Source: Chondrosia reniformis (taxonomy: Eukaryota; Porifera; Demospongiae; Chondrillida; Chondrillidae). Taken from it: a DNA stretch of 64,000 bases. The stretch is taken from contig OX359202.1 of assembly GCA_947172415.1 (NCBI GenBank), forward strand, positions 1,614,501-1,678,500, in the 5' to 3' direction. Shown here in pieces: positions 1 to 11,563 of the stretch. The number at the start of each line of letters is the position of its first letter. The first letter of the stretch is position 1. A program made the translations under genes and the position numbers. The notes beneath the pieces were generated by a model. That model worked only from the letters and a program-made list of their open reading frames with translations. It had not been told where the DNA came from and did no database searches.

Positions 1-77
1 TTATAAGCAATGCAACAAGGTCAGCCCAGAAACTCCTCCCCCTATTAAGTAAGTCAGTTGAAATTACATATCTACAG

Positions 78-3000
78 GTCGAGTGTTTGATATGATAAAG
101 AGACGAAACTTGCGTACAAGGGGAATCAAGATGCTAGTTTTAGATGAGGCAGATGAAATGTTAAATCAAGGGTTTAAGGAGCAGATTTATGACGTTTACC
201 GCTACCTCCCTCCAGATACGCAGGTAAATTTCCTGTTTTTTATAGTGAGCAGACACCCGGGGATTTTCCCTTTACTTCTATGTTCCCCTTCCTTCCTTCC
301 ACGTACGTAGGTTGTGCTGGTGAGTGCCACTCTACCAACGGAGGTACTCGAGATGACCTCTAAGTTCATGACTGACCCAATTAGGATTCTTGTAAAGCGG
401 TGAGTATCCAGTGTTGTATGAATTGCAATATTTGCCAACCACATTGTTTGAGCTGATGTATGCTTTAATATACCCAGTGATGAATTGACTCTGGAAGGAA
501 TTAAGCAGTTTTTTGTGGCAGTTGAAAAAGAAGAATGGAAGTTTGATACACTCTGTGATCTCTATGACACTCTGACCATAACACAGGCAGTCATATTCTG
601 TAATACTAAGAGAAAGGTACCCTCAGTATTACATATGTGCATATGTATAGTATCATTCAGCAATCCATTCTTTATTTGTGCCCATTCAATGAGCACATTA
701 AAGGTTCACCATTTTCCTACGTACATGCTATGCCTACTCTGTATAAAAGCCTATAGGGAAATAAACCTGGAGAGAGCTTTGCATACTTTACATACGTACA
801 TGTCCTACTGAACTAAGCTTCTTAGTAGAGCAGAGGAAAACCCTTTCAGATGTGCCTTCATAAACCTTACATACGTACATATGTATTTGATACTACGTAT
901 ATAAGTGTATGTATGTATGTAAGTGTTGAGACTGTACACCACTCAATTGTATTCAGTTATTATCATCCTGGCCTTCCCAGTGTAACTTAGATGATTAGCT
1001 GTATAGCCAGACCCTTTTCCCTAATGGCTTCCTAAACAGAAGAGGGAAAACGGTCTGGAGGATAATGCTACTTCTTCTGTTACTGATGTCCCTCCACCAC
1101 AGGGACGCTGGTGAATAGTTTTTAAGTCCCCAGAAAAGCCTTTGCACAATTTTAATTAACCAAAAGTTGTGTAGAATAGTAAATATAGGCTCCAAATAGA
1201 TAGAACAGCTCCGGGCCTACTTCCAGGTTCCTCGTTTTCTTCTTCTTTTCTTTCTTTTATTTCATGTTAATGTACAAACTAACCTATAAATATACAGTTC
1301 CTAGATGCACATGTCTAATAATTGTATAGCGGCTTAGGCATAGGAAGCCTTAGGTTTGAACACACTCTACATGAAGCAAGTTAGTTTTGTAGGTGCCAAA
1401 ATCAGGGCCTTCTCGGATGTCATTGTTTAAGTACGAGCATTTCAGTTGTCTGTTCTTTCTTTCTTTAACTAAGAGACATTATTTTTTTGTCAAGAAAATA
1501 GTAAAAACAAATTTTAATAAGAAATATTTACAAGAAAAAGGAGGATACAAGTTAATTAAAACATTCAAAAATGAATTTGGTTAGCCTTAAGACATGACCC
1601 CTGTCTTGTTCAATACCCTTCTAGATGTGCTAGTCACTGTTGCAGATTTCTTTGATGACATAATTGAATACATCATTTCATTCAAAATGTCTACCATTAT
1701 GCACTTGTAATGCATTGTACAGGTGGAGTGGCTTACGGAGAAAATGAGGGAAGCCAACTTTACTGTGTCTGCCATGCATGGGGACATGGATCAGAAGGAG
1801 AGAGATACAATTATGAAGGAATTTAGAGCTGGAGATAGGTGTGACCATTAATAAGATATACTGAAATTTTCATTGTTAAATATTTTCGTGGTTGGCCCAA
1901 AGCACAAAAATTTCTCAGACAAAATTTTCACTTGTTCATTTGTTCGTGCAAATCGACCACGAAAAATTTCAACACAACAATTTATCACACTAAAATTTCT
2001 GCACACAAACATTTCCCAAATTATGGTATGTCAATTTGTACCAACTCTCCTTCTTCTTGTAGTCGTGTGCTGATAACTACCGATGTTTGGGCTAGAGGTC
2101 TGGACGTGCAGACTGTATCGCTTGTCATCAACTACGACCTTCCAAACAACAGAGAATTGTATATCCACAGGTTTGTACATGCAGGAGCTGAAATCAAATT
2201 TACAGTACTATATATGTATTTAGGACCACTTTATTTCTTGTACTGTTATTGAATGCACATACGTACAAGTAGTTAATGATAAGAAATACTTTTGTACTGT
2301 AAATGGTTTAATTTTTATTATTTTGTGAGAACCAAAGGCTGTCTATTTGGACTTGATGGAGAACCTATTATCTTTCTGTCTACGTATATAGGATTGGTCG
2401 TTCTGGTCGCTATGGTAGGAAGGGTGTGGCCATCAACTTTGTCAAGAGTGATGACGTACGCATATTGAGAGACATTGAACAGTATTATAGTACTCAGATT
2501 GACGAGATGCCAATGAACAGTAAGTTATATACACTGGAAAACTGAGGGCTTGTAACTAGCAGCAAGAGTATCGGGGCTAAGTCTAGGGTACATGGTGGTT
2601 TCTAAGCTTTAAAGCAGCTTTCATTTTAGTTGTGCCACAAATTGAACCAGTCACAAGTCTTTCAAAACCAATTTATTAGAGATACGGACTTGAAATTGAC
2701 GACAGTCAAACGACGAATTGGAATCGGTGAAACGTTCCATGTGTTTAAGTTACCACCTAAGAACCAGCAAGTAGTTTGAGTTTTGGTATACCTCTTAAGG
2801 TACCCCACTAGGTTTTTAACTTGAAAAAATTGTTGCTTTTTCTCTGATAGCTGTCACTTAACCTATTTCTTATTTATCCACTCTCCTAACTTAACCAATA
2901 ACCTAGCAACCATTATTTGAGACAGTTTTATTAGTAAATGTCATATAAGAATTGTGGGGTTACTTTGAATGGAACAATAATACTGAATATATTTATTATG

Positions 3001-3102
3001 TTAGTAAACCTTATTAAGCAAAGGTGAATAGAGGATATCATCAACTGTATTGTTAAGACTCCCTCTCTCTGATTTGTTTTTGTAGTTTCAGACTTGATCT
3101 AA
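78..3102 (+). CDS. EIF4A3: Eukaryotic initiation factor 4A-III (exon-junction complex DEAD-box helicase), C-terminal half
   Basis: ATP-dependent DEAD-box RNA helicase that anchors the exon-junction complex on spliced mRNA in the nucleus. The 5' part lies outside the window. Exons read: 78-223, 311-399, 478-616, 1723-1838, 2063-2170, 2392-2519, 3086-3102. They join in frame to about 247 residues. Visible motifs in order: VLDEADEML (motif II), SATLP (III), [24 protein letters not shown] (V) and [13 protein letters not shown] (VI), ending in MPMNISDLI. The stretches [11 protein letters not shown] and [15 protein letters not shown] and the tail match eIF4A3 (DDX48) better than eIF4A1/2; the subfamily call is from memory of the family. 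Introns are 78 nt to 1.1 kb, and the 617-1722 intron holds fragments of dispersed repeats. No frameshift or missing motif was seen. Confidence 0.95.
720..800 (+). repeat. Fragment of a dispersed repeat inside the eIF4A3 intron
   Basis: This stretch (pattern: tatgcctactctgtataaaag, then agagagctttg) recurs at 28905-29050, 57330-57620 (both orientations) and 61447-61670. It lies in the 617-1722 intron. The ORFs across the copies share a YRELNLERAL-like string only because the DNA is repeated, so no protein is claimed. Confidence 0.6.
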
Positions 3103-3360
3103 CAGAACCAGAGTGGAGTTTCCAATTATCCTATGTGCACAAGAACATCTTTTTGCCTAATGTAAAACTGACATACCCATTTCATATGTTATGTTACATA
3201 CTGCTTTCCTAGTAATATAATATGCATGTCTCATTTATGAAGTAGTATTATATATACCATTATAAGTGTAATTTTATAAAATAATCAAGATGTAGGGATG
3301 GCGCAATAAGCACAGAAACAAGGAAGTAATCTTAGTGAAGTACTAGTCATAAGAGAACAA

Positions 3361-3582
3361 TAAAAAATTTCTACAAAAATAGTGAAGATGTAGGGATGGC
3401 ACAAAAAGCACAGAAACAAGAAAGGGATGTTACACTGTGAAGCATTAGCTATATATGTATGAATAATACAACACCCTTGCTTGTAGGATTCATGCATAGC
3501 AAATGCTTCACTGTGTAACATCCCTTTCTTGTTTCTGTGCTTTTTGTGCCTCCCTACATCTTCACTATTCTTGTAGAAGATT
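3361..3582. repeat. Fold-back (inverted-repeat) element
   Basis: The left arm (about 3380-3450, agatgtagggatggcacaaa onward) returns as its reverse complement at about 3498-3570, around a short central spacer. A third, direct partial copy of the arm starts near 3289. It resembles a small hairpin MITE. No target-site duplication was identified. Confidence 0.75.
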
Positions 3583-4734
3583 TTTAGTTTCTGTACTTTT
3601 TATGGAGCATAAGCTAGGAATATTAGATTTGTTTTTTTAAAACCACTTTGGTTTCGCAATCTTCGACTGAATATGACGTAATTAAAATGGCGAATTTATT
3701 GAGGCCTTGACTCCGGGGCCATGAAAACCGTCATACTCAATAATAGCATTATCGCTCTCGCTTCTACAAAGGAATACAGTTCGGAAAATTTAGAGTGCAT
3801 TTTCGCTTAAGGAGTAGTCTGAAGGCGTATTTCGTTTTTTAGTTACAGCGGGCGAAGAAGATGAATATGAAGAAGATGAATTTTAAAGTTCGTTCATTTG
3901 CCAGCGGAACACGATCACTTGCCTTCAAGGCCAATTTATAGTGTGGCTGTTCTATATTTAACTATACATAGTCTTGTTTCGGCGATTTTCAGCCTATTTC
4001 GGAATTTCGCCCCTATACCAATGTATAGGGAAAACGGAACAACCAGTACCATCCCTACATAACTCTCTGATTAGTCATGCATGGTGTTTACATGCAAGGG
4101 TGTTGCACCATATCTCTACATCTGGCAGCATTCTGTATGGTGTGCTTCCCACTAAATTAATGTTGACCATACTGCTGATTTTTTGTAGATTTTTTATTAG
4201 CAATGAACATATATATCTATGAAATTATAGATACCGATGTCATGAAAATGGTGTATTCATTTCAACGTTATTGCTAGAGAGCCATGAAAACCCCCTTACA
4301 TTGAATAATAACAGTTTTGCAGTCGTTCTATGAAAGAATTTAGTGTTTTTATTTTGATAATCCTGTCATCTCTCTAATGCAGGCAGATAAATTAGTTCCC
4401 ATAGCTGACTGGATCACTGGTCACTGGAAAGGGAAGGTTCCATTTTGTATTTTATTTGTCAACACGCCTACCATGCATGCTTAACCAATTGCGGTCGGTA
4501 TAAGATAAACTAGTTTCTTTTAACTCTTTGATCTATTTTCCACATTTTGATTATTGTTGTACAATTCATGGCTGGCCGGGCAGCCTGGCCTATATAGGTG
4601 ATGGTTTACACTTGACTAGGTGCAGCCCTGTGCCCCATAACCATATAACACGAGTACCAGTTGGCATCTTTTAATTTATTTTGCTTTTTGTACGCCTCAA
4701 TAATTACAATTATAATAATTATAACTAAAATAAA
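3583..4734. other. Intergenic stretch between convergent eIF4A3 and the SLC25A29-like carrier
   Basis: No coding exon could be supported here. The stretch near 3720-3790 (catgaaaaccgtcatactcaa...) recurs in diverged form near 4282-4350, so part of it is repetitive. Bases around 4000-4040 form a small imperfect hairpin (ccctatacc / ggtatagggg-like). The 3' ends of the flanking genes face each other across it. Confidence 0.4.
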
Positions 4735-7700
4735 TTATTGTCTTAAGTAATGCAAAACAAATACTTGCACTGGAAATGTAACAGCATTCACTGGAAAAGC
4801 TCTTATAAGTGTAGGAGAGAGTCCTTTAAAGAAAGCTCTCCAACCTTCTCTTATATAAGTCTTTTTGAAACAGTCAATCATGCCATTATACTCTGTTCCT
4901 CCAATCCCATCAATCTGCACTCGAGTCTTGACCACATCAACAGGATAGGATATTACCCAAGCAGATATTCCACTGATCCCACCAGCTAACATTAGATATG
5001 GTAGGGCTATCTTGTGCTTTGATGTGCCGTCATCTATCTTTCTACAGAGGTAGTCCCAGGTGGCAAAGTAAGCCATGAAAGCAGGTACCTCCCTGAACAG
5101 AGTAGGGATCAAGCCGTCGTATACCCCTTGTATTCCACCGTTTTTGTATATTTTGATCAAACAGTCAAGCGAGTTCTTGTACATTCTTTTTTGACGGTGA
5201 TGACCAAACTGTAGGAAATGAGTTGGTTCATTAATGCCTTGGATTTGCATGCGGATTCTGACCAGTTCCATCGGTGAACAAATGGAGCACTGCACAGCTC
5301 CAGCCACTCCTCCAGCAATTGTGGAGTTGAATATTGAAGGTCTGTGGGAAGCAGTGTCTGGTTCCAAGTGATGCATCACACTGCCATGTACTCCGAAGAT
5401 TATACTGTTGATTACTGAAAATCCAACAGCTGGAGCTGCTATACCTTTATATAGGCCCATCACCTATATAATGGAGAAGAGGGACATATATTAGAGGAGG
5501 TAATTGCCTCCCCCACAACCCTATAACTATATGTGTATCACAGGGATATGCTATTCTGGTATACAACTACAGTGGAATCTCATTAATTGGAACCTCCAGG
5601 GGACATCATGGAAAGTTCCAGTTATTGAAAGTAATGAAATTCAATAAGAATTTAGTGGAGTATGTATGTCAACACAATCAAAGGTCATAACAGTGATAAT
5701 CTGTAATTTTGGCCTGTTTCTTCTGAAAAATATGGCTGCATGCAAGTTCCCTATAACTTGTGTTTTAGTGGCACCTGTCCTTTCCTTGAAAGTCTATGAA
5801 TGGAGTTAGAAACCATAGAGCTATGATTTATCGAGTCTCCATTACTTTTATGGTTGTTAAATGTTCATTTTAGTAATATTATGTTCTTTTAAGAATGTTC
5901 CAGTTAAAGCGATTCATGGATTGACATTCAAGCTAACGAGAGACTTTCCTATACATTTGTATAGTGCTTGTCCATGGACTTTGAACTTTGTTCTATTAAG
6001 TGTGATGCTCGAGTTAAACCATAGTCGAATTAACATGATTCCACTGTACACTACAAGGTCAAAGATCAGAAACAAAAAGATTACAGTATTACTGCCCTTT
6101 TATAGAAATTCCATTAGTTATGTAAAAGTATATATTTTATACATTTACTTTTAATGTACCTACTGGCTAAGTGGAGAAAGGAATAAAAATTGGCATGAAA
6201 AATGTATCCTCCTTAAGTAATGAGCCAAGGAAATATTTTAGTCTATATGTATACGCTTCCTTATGCACATCAACCGTACATACATAAAAATGAAGTTAGA
6301 AGTAGGGATGGCAGTGCCTACAACAGTGATTGGCACATCTAGAAAAAGTAACAGAACAAGACGGTGATCATATATATTAAGGCTAACCATGCAGAAGGGA
6401 TATACTGAAACCTAACTATACACATCACTTCTATGTGTTTTGGCGCATCATGGATAGTAGAAGGGATCGATGCACATCAACCATACATATATATACATAC
6501 GTATATATATACAGGAAAATGGGGTAAGATTAATTTTCATATCAGTGAAAAGGCTTAGTATAGCAGCTGGAGCAGTATAGGAGTACAAAGGGAGGTGACT
6601 ACTAATTACAACCAGCGGTTAAATGTCCTAAATGTATAACATCAAATGGTGCTTTCACTTGTCATTTCAGTTTAATGTCATAATACATGTATATATACTG
6701 TTTACCCTTTCAGCCTGCACTATCTTTATAAAGCAGTCAATGGGTCCTTTGTACTGAGCAGCCATCTGATGTGTTCCCTGTGTCTGCAGTCGCACCTATA
6801 CAAAGAAATACACATTATGTACACAACACAATATGTATAGAGAAACATTAAAAATGATATTAGAAGTAGAATAGGCAGTGATTGCAACAGTGACTAGTAC
6901 ATCTGAAAAAAGTAACAAAACAAGACAATCATTCAACAAGGCTAACCATACAGAAGCAGTATCTATACTAAAATTAAGTTATAATCTATGTATGCTTGAG
7001 TGCATAATACTGTAGTGGCACAGTGGTAGCCATATTAGTTATAAAATGAATGCTATTAGAAACTATGAATACAATTCTGAAAAAGGTAAATAAAAAACAT
7101 CTATAAAAATGATGTTAGAAGTAGGAATGGCAGTGTTCACTAATACATCTGCAAAGAGTATCGAAACAAGACACTGATTATATGATAAGGCTAATCATAC
7201 AGAAGTTGCATATATACTGAAATTTAAGCAACTTAACCATACACTTCTGTGTTTGGGTGCACTAACCTCAAGTAGGAATGGTGTGCCCAAACACAGAAGT
7301 GTATGGTTAAGTTACTTAAATTTCAGAATACAATTATGGCTAAGCCAACCTTGCTGTGAGTAATGAATGCTTATTTTAATTACTGTGTAGACACTGATTT
7401 CTATTTCTATTTGAACAGTTAATTATGTTAGCTAAGTGAAGCTCCCAGTATGTGCTGTATGTGGTGCTTGATATTTTAATACATTTAATACATATACACA
7501 TGTACTGGTACCCAACTGCAAGTGCAAATTCAGCTTGTTATTACATCACATGTATACATCTCTGTAGTGTGTGTACATAGTTAGGAAGACCTCGTGTGTG
7601 CCAGTCAAAAAGGCAGCCTACATTCAAAGCGTAAACTAGTATGAAATAACTATAGCTAAGATCTTGGAAAGCAAAACCCGCCCAGACAGGATATATGTCA

Positions 7701-7901
7701 TACCATCACACACTTCAGACTAACCTTTACTGTGTCAAAGGGATGGCCAACGACTAGACCGGCGAGACCTAGTAATAGGACGAAGACAAACGCTTCAAAA
7801 TATGAGCAAACAATATCAATATTACATTCATTTCACTCTAATTTTTCTCTGCTCTACGCACCTCCCGCCAAGCCAGAGATAAACTGGTTGATTTCGAACA
7901 T
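4735..7901 (-). CDS. Mitochondrial carrier, SLC25A29-like (copy 1)
   Basis: Inner-membrane solute carrier. The closest match by eye is the basic amino acid carrier SLC25A29; SLC25A45/47/48 are alternatives. Exons in transcription order: 7901-7862, 7768-7725, 6795-6706, 5463-4735. They join in frame to 300 residues, the usual carrier length. The three carrier signatures are all present: HPFDTVKVRLQ, SPMELVRIRMQ and YPVDVVKTRVQ, each starting a pseudo-repeat with two membrane helices. The start was chosen at 7901 (MFEINQFISGLAGG) because it is the first Met before the conserved GLAGLVVGHPFD. Introns 1 and 2 fall at the same codons as in the two paralogs at 43967 and 47053. Transcription starts back to back with an exon at 7991. 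The introns at 5464-6705 and 6796-7724 carry hairpin MITE copies. Confidence 0.93.
6286..6485. repeat. Hairpin MITE family copy (intron of SLC25A29-like copy 1)
   Basis: Same family as the complete fold-back copy at 59880-60254. Shared landmarks are gaagtagggatggcagtg, gtgattggcacatctag, aaggctaaccatgcagaag and cacatcacttctatg. Further partial copies follow near 6845-6990. Limits are approximate. Confidence 0.6.
7095..7327. repeat. Hairpin MITE family copy with fold-back centre
   Basis: It starts with the family landmark gatgttagaagtaggaatgg. Its centre folds on itself: the arm from about 7228 to 7262 (aatttaagcaacttaaccat onward) is repeated inverted at about 7280-7325. It lies in the second intron of the carrier. 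Limits are approximate. Confidence 0.65.
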
Positions 7902-7990
7902 CCTAGATATCTTTCCTATGTAACCCCTAATAACCGGCCATTTTCTTGGCCACGCCCTTCAACTTTAACAATTATACTGGTAGACACGAG
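7902..7990. promoter_or_regulatory. Short divergent (bidirectional) promoter interval
   Basis: Only 89 bp separate the start codon of the minus-strand carrier (7901) from an ATG opening a splice-bounded exon on the plus strand (7991). The interval contains ggccattttcttggccacgc and is conserved in the duplicate at about 17431-17515. Promoter function is inferred from the head-to-head layout; no TATA box is evident. Confidence 0.45.
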
Positions 7991-8476
7991 ATGTATTCCC
8001 AGGAGCTGCGTAACTGTCACTCTGTAAATCTTCCTTTATGGGAATTAGATGATGAAGTGAGTTTTATGGACTCCTAAAATTTTAAGGTTACCCTCGTTTT
8101 ATAATAAAAACTAATGCATTCTGTTCATCTTAGCTTAAATTGTTCTTAAATTACGAATGTGTTAGAAGTCAATCGCTCTCATGATGATCTCATTCAGGCA
8201 AACATTTTTGGCCTAACAGCTAGAGTAAAAGAGCAAAATAAAATATTTTTACAAGCTCTTTAGTATAATTATTTAAAGTCCCTTAATATACTTTTATGTA
8301 AGAAGCTGATTAGTCAAAGTTGTAGGAAAGGAGATAAGTCATCTTTGTCTGTGATTGATGTGGTCTTCCTTGTTAAGTAGAATAATCAATGTTGTTTTTG
8401 GATGGATTAAGATCATTGGAGAGGAGCAGAACCTGATACACAGGATATACGCTCAGATTAGCAATAGGATATTACT
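7991..8476 (+). CDS. Small unidentified gene, probable exons only
   Basis: I do not recognise this gene. An ATG at 7991 opens 22 codons (MYSQELRNCHSV, then NLPLWELDDE) ending exactly at a consensus donor (gaa|gtgagt, 8057). Two later stretches read like coding sequence: about 8157-8262 (VNRSHDDLIQANIFGLTARV, helical, ending KIFLQAL and a stop) and about 8393-8476 (VVFGWIKIIGEEQNLIHRI, then YAQISNRILLEEIR) before a possible donor. I could not join the three in one consistent frame, so the structure is unresolved and the locus may be a decayed gene. A second copy at 17509-18060 has a frameshift in the first exon, but its last stretch is well conserved. Confidence 0.35.
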
Positions 8477-8703
8477 AGAGGAAATAAGGTATTAAAATCT
8501 TGCTAACAGTATTAATTTGTGGTATGTACTCTTAAGTTTCTCACTCTCGTTTTGTACAAAGTTTTCCTTTTTCCAGATGTACTTGTTGTGATATTACTTG
8601 GGGAAATAGGGTAGCGGAAATTCTTGCAAACAGAATTATTTTGTGGTACTCTGTACTCTTGTTAACTATATGAAATTTCTCATTCTCTCTCTCATTTGTA
8701 CAA
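8467..8703 (+). repeat. Local tandem duplication, about 120 bp
   Basis: About 8467-8555 (ggatattactagaggaaata, then ttgtggtatgtactctt and tctcactctcg) repeats in diverged form at about 8591-8703 (gatattacttggggaaatag, then ttgtggtactctgtactctt). Only one unit is present in the paralogous segment near 17990-18075. Confidence 0.55.
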
Positions 8704-9030
8704 ATACATGTAATATATAATTCATATAGTACTGGTTCCATCTATGTATGTTGACAAGTGTATAATTACACGATTAAAAGTTTTTCCTCTGGAGTGGAAA
8801 TGAAGGTGTAGAGTTGTTATGTACATGACCATGTACACATTTACTGATGGGCTCTACATTTTAGTAATAATTTCTAAAGGGAGATGGACTCTATTGACAA
8901 GTACTTTAAGGTTCAAAATGGCCTCACAATTCTAAGGTTGTATGAACTAGCTGAATCAGATGTTTCTTATACAACCTATATATATATACAGTACAAGTTA
9001 CAATATACTAAGGTAATCTAATATAATATA

Positions 9031-9221
9031 ATGGAGTTTACGGATGTAAACGGAGTTAATGTACGAGTGGAGAATCACGGCTGCAATCCGGGAGAAACCC
9101 GCAAGAATGGAAGCCATACGTGATCGAATTGTTTGGATTGGTTAGGTAGTTACTATAGGTTACTATCATTAGCTGACGTTAAACGAACGAAGGCAACAAC
9201 TACGAGAGCTTGAGCTAAATT
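9031..9221 (+). repeat. Ngaro split direct repeat A1
   Basis: Left terminal repeat, 191 bp, starting atggagtttacggatgtaaa. Near-identical to A2 at 14824-15014; the one difference noticed is gagcttgagc versus gagctcgagc. Confidence 0.95.
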
Positions 9222-9251
9222 ATCTATTAGACACGAGAGGTTACTTTGACT

Positions 9252-11188
9252 ATGGCCACGGGTGAGGTACCAGAGGTTCCCGCGACTTCCTGCAATTCTA
9301 TGGAAACGGCTATTAAGTCGTTGACGCAGGTGGTGCAGAATTTGCAGCAGCAGCAGTCCACCTTTAACAAGTCGTTATTGGAGCTATCCGGAAAAGTTGC
9401 CCAGCCCTCGGTACAACTATCAGGGGATACGCAGCAAGCTCCAGTAGTCGAAGGTGCGTTTGTAATGTTTTTGTATGCTTCTATGTATATATATTAAATG
9501 TTGTATGTATTGTTTTTGTATAATTGACTATACATGTAAGTGTTATTGAGTCCAGGTGTTATAGCTGTTTTTAGTTGTATTTGGCAGGAATTTAGTCGGT
9601 TACAGAAGTGGTGAATTCTATTGCTGTTGAATGTCAGTATGAAATTCAGTTATGAGTTGAGGTTTTTGTGTATTCAGCGTTTCTCAGTTTATTCAAGAGT
9701 TTCTGGTTTAAAGTTTTTTGATGCTATGAAATATGATAGTCAGCAATGTAGTAACAGTGACAGTTTCGGTTCAAAGTCTGTTTGGAGGTCAAGTGCGATG
9801 TCATTGTGTCAGTATTTACTGATTAAACACTGTGTTTGTTTAAAGGAGTTTGAAATTGTTGCACTTGTATGATAGTGCTTTTGTTAACAAGTTGGAGATG
9901 GTGGTAACAGTTATAGTTTCAGTTCAAAGTCTGTTTGAGGTCAAGTGCGATGTCATTGTGTCAGTATTTACTGATTAAACACAGTGTTTGTTTCAAGATT
10001 GTTGCATTTGTATGATAGTGCTTTTGTTATCAGGTTGGAGATTAATTTGGGACAGATACATAGCAATTAATTCAGTTATTGATGTGTCCTTGCCTATATA
10101 CCCACTGATGTTTGGGTGAAAATAGAATTTATGGTTGGATGTATTCGTGACTGCATTTAATATTAGTAATTTGGAGATGGCATGTATTTGCTATTCTGAA
10201 TGTGGAGGTTGTTATATGGGTTAAGATTATTGAAGTTTCCTTGACTATATCCTCCCAGCATGATTATGGGTAGTTGGTATGTAATATTTTTGGCTTAGTG
10301 ACAGTCAGATTTGAGTTGCTAATTGTCAATTGATTAGATATAGAGGATACAATATGAATGTCATGGAGAGTGTTTACATTTGATATATGGTATATGGTCA
10401 CTTGGTTATAGTCATATTTCATGGACTTGAGTTATATTATTTTGTTAAATATTTATGATAGGTGACTTAGCTAAGGGAACATTGTCAGGTTTAGAGGAAG
10501 TTGTTGCCAAAATGGAGAGTGAGGATAACCAAGTGGAGGTTAAAGGTAAAAGGCAAAGGAAAAGTTGGGTTTGCTCCGGGTGGTGAATTACCGGCTTTGC
10601 CAGGTGCCCTAGTCGAAAGGATAAGGGCCGGGAATTATGTAGATTTCACAGATTTGCTACCGGAGAATATTGCCGAACAATTCAAGGAGGAGAAGGACAA
10701 AAAGAAAAAGCCTATCCCTCTGGAATCATTTACGGATTGGGCATTGTCTTTTACTGTCTTTACAGCGGCAATTGTGTCTAACGAACCAGGGAGAGCAATG
10801 GATTTGTTTTCATACTTTGGGGTGATTACAAGACTGGCCCGCGATTCTGGTGGAATGCAGTGGCTGGATTACGACATACATTTCAGAGAAAAAGCCGCTG
10901 CACTATTTGGGGAAGTCAAGTGGGCTTCCCTTGATCAAGATTTGATGCAATGGGCAAGACGAGCCAAGTTGAGGCACTTGAGTAGAACCTGCGATAAATG
11001 GAATTCAGGACGCTTTTGCCCCTAGTACTCTTGTCGTTTTGATCATTTATGCAGCATGTGTGGTAGGGATCACCCTGCCACAAAGTGTCGACGCAACCAA
11101 CGCCCTTATCGCTCCTTTCAAGCTGATAAAAAAGAGGAAGGGAAGGAGTCAAGTGTTGCCATGACTTCAGCCATCACCCGTGCTCCTC
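9252..11188 (+). pseudogene. Ngaro gag-like ORF with an apparent intron
   Basis: Likely nucleocapsid protein of the retrotransposon. The first exon, 9252-9453, opens MATGEVPEVPATSC and has a Q-rich, probably coiled-coil stretch (SLTQVVQNLQQQQSTFNKSL). It ends gaag|gtgcgt. The second exon starts at 10462 (atgatag|gtgac), and the split glycine codon joins cleanly. The body has GGELPALPGALVERIRAG, SFTDWALSFTVFTAAI and a C-terminal Cys/His cluster (CDKW, CRFDHLCSMCGRDHPATKC) typical of DIRS-order gag. Breaks: a frameshift near 10540-10565 and an in-frame TAG at 11023-11025 inside the zinc-binding region. It ends at a candidate second donor (cctc|gttagg, 11189). Confidence 0.75.
9751..10028 (+). 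repeat. Tandem duplication inside the Ngaro intron
   Basis: Two adjacent copies of about 140 bp sharing gttcaaagtctgtttg, gtcaagtgcgatgtcattgt and gtatttactgattaaacac. They lie within the apparent first intron of the element (9454-10461). Nothing else is recognisable in that interval. Confidence 0.8.
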
Positions 11189-11563
11189 GTTAGGTGTTTG
11201 TCCTTATGCTTGATGGCTAGTCAGACGGCAATAACAGTTATATATATATATTCTATTTAAGGAATTTCAATCAGTCATGGAATTATGTTGGAGTTGTATA
11301 TTATGTGAACTATATACTGTTAATTAAACAATTGAACTATGATTATGTATATGTTATCAAGTTTATTATCTATATTGTACAATGATATATGTTATATAAC
11401 TTTGTTATAATCTTCATGTTAGTTATAGATGGTAAATTTTGCGTAGAATTATAATGCAATGTAATTGATTATAATGGCAATTTTTGGGAGCAAGAATTAA
11501 TTTTATAATACATTATTTTTTTTTTTTTTCCATCAAACTGGTGATTCTTGGATTGTTTTTTAG

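Noticed and set aside
485..811. A 108-codon ORF continuing past 616 as a separate protein
   Set aside because: Only 485-616 is the eIF4A3 exon. The rest is read-through into an intron containing a dispersed repeat.
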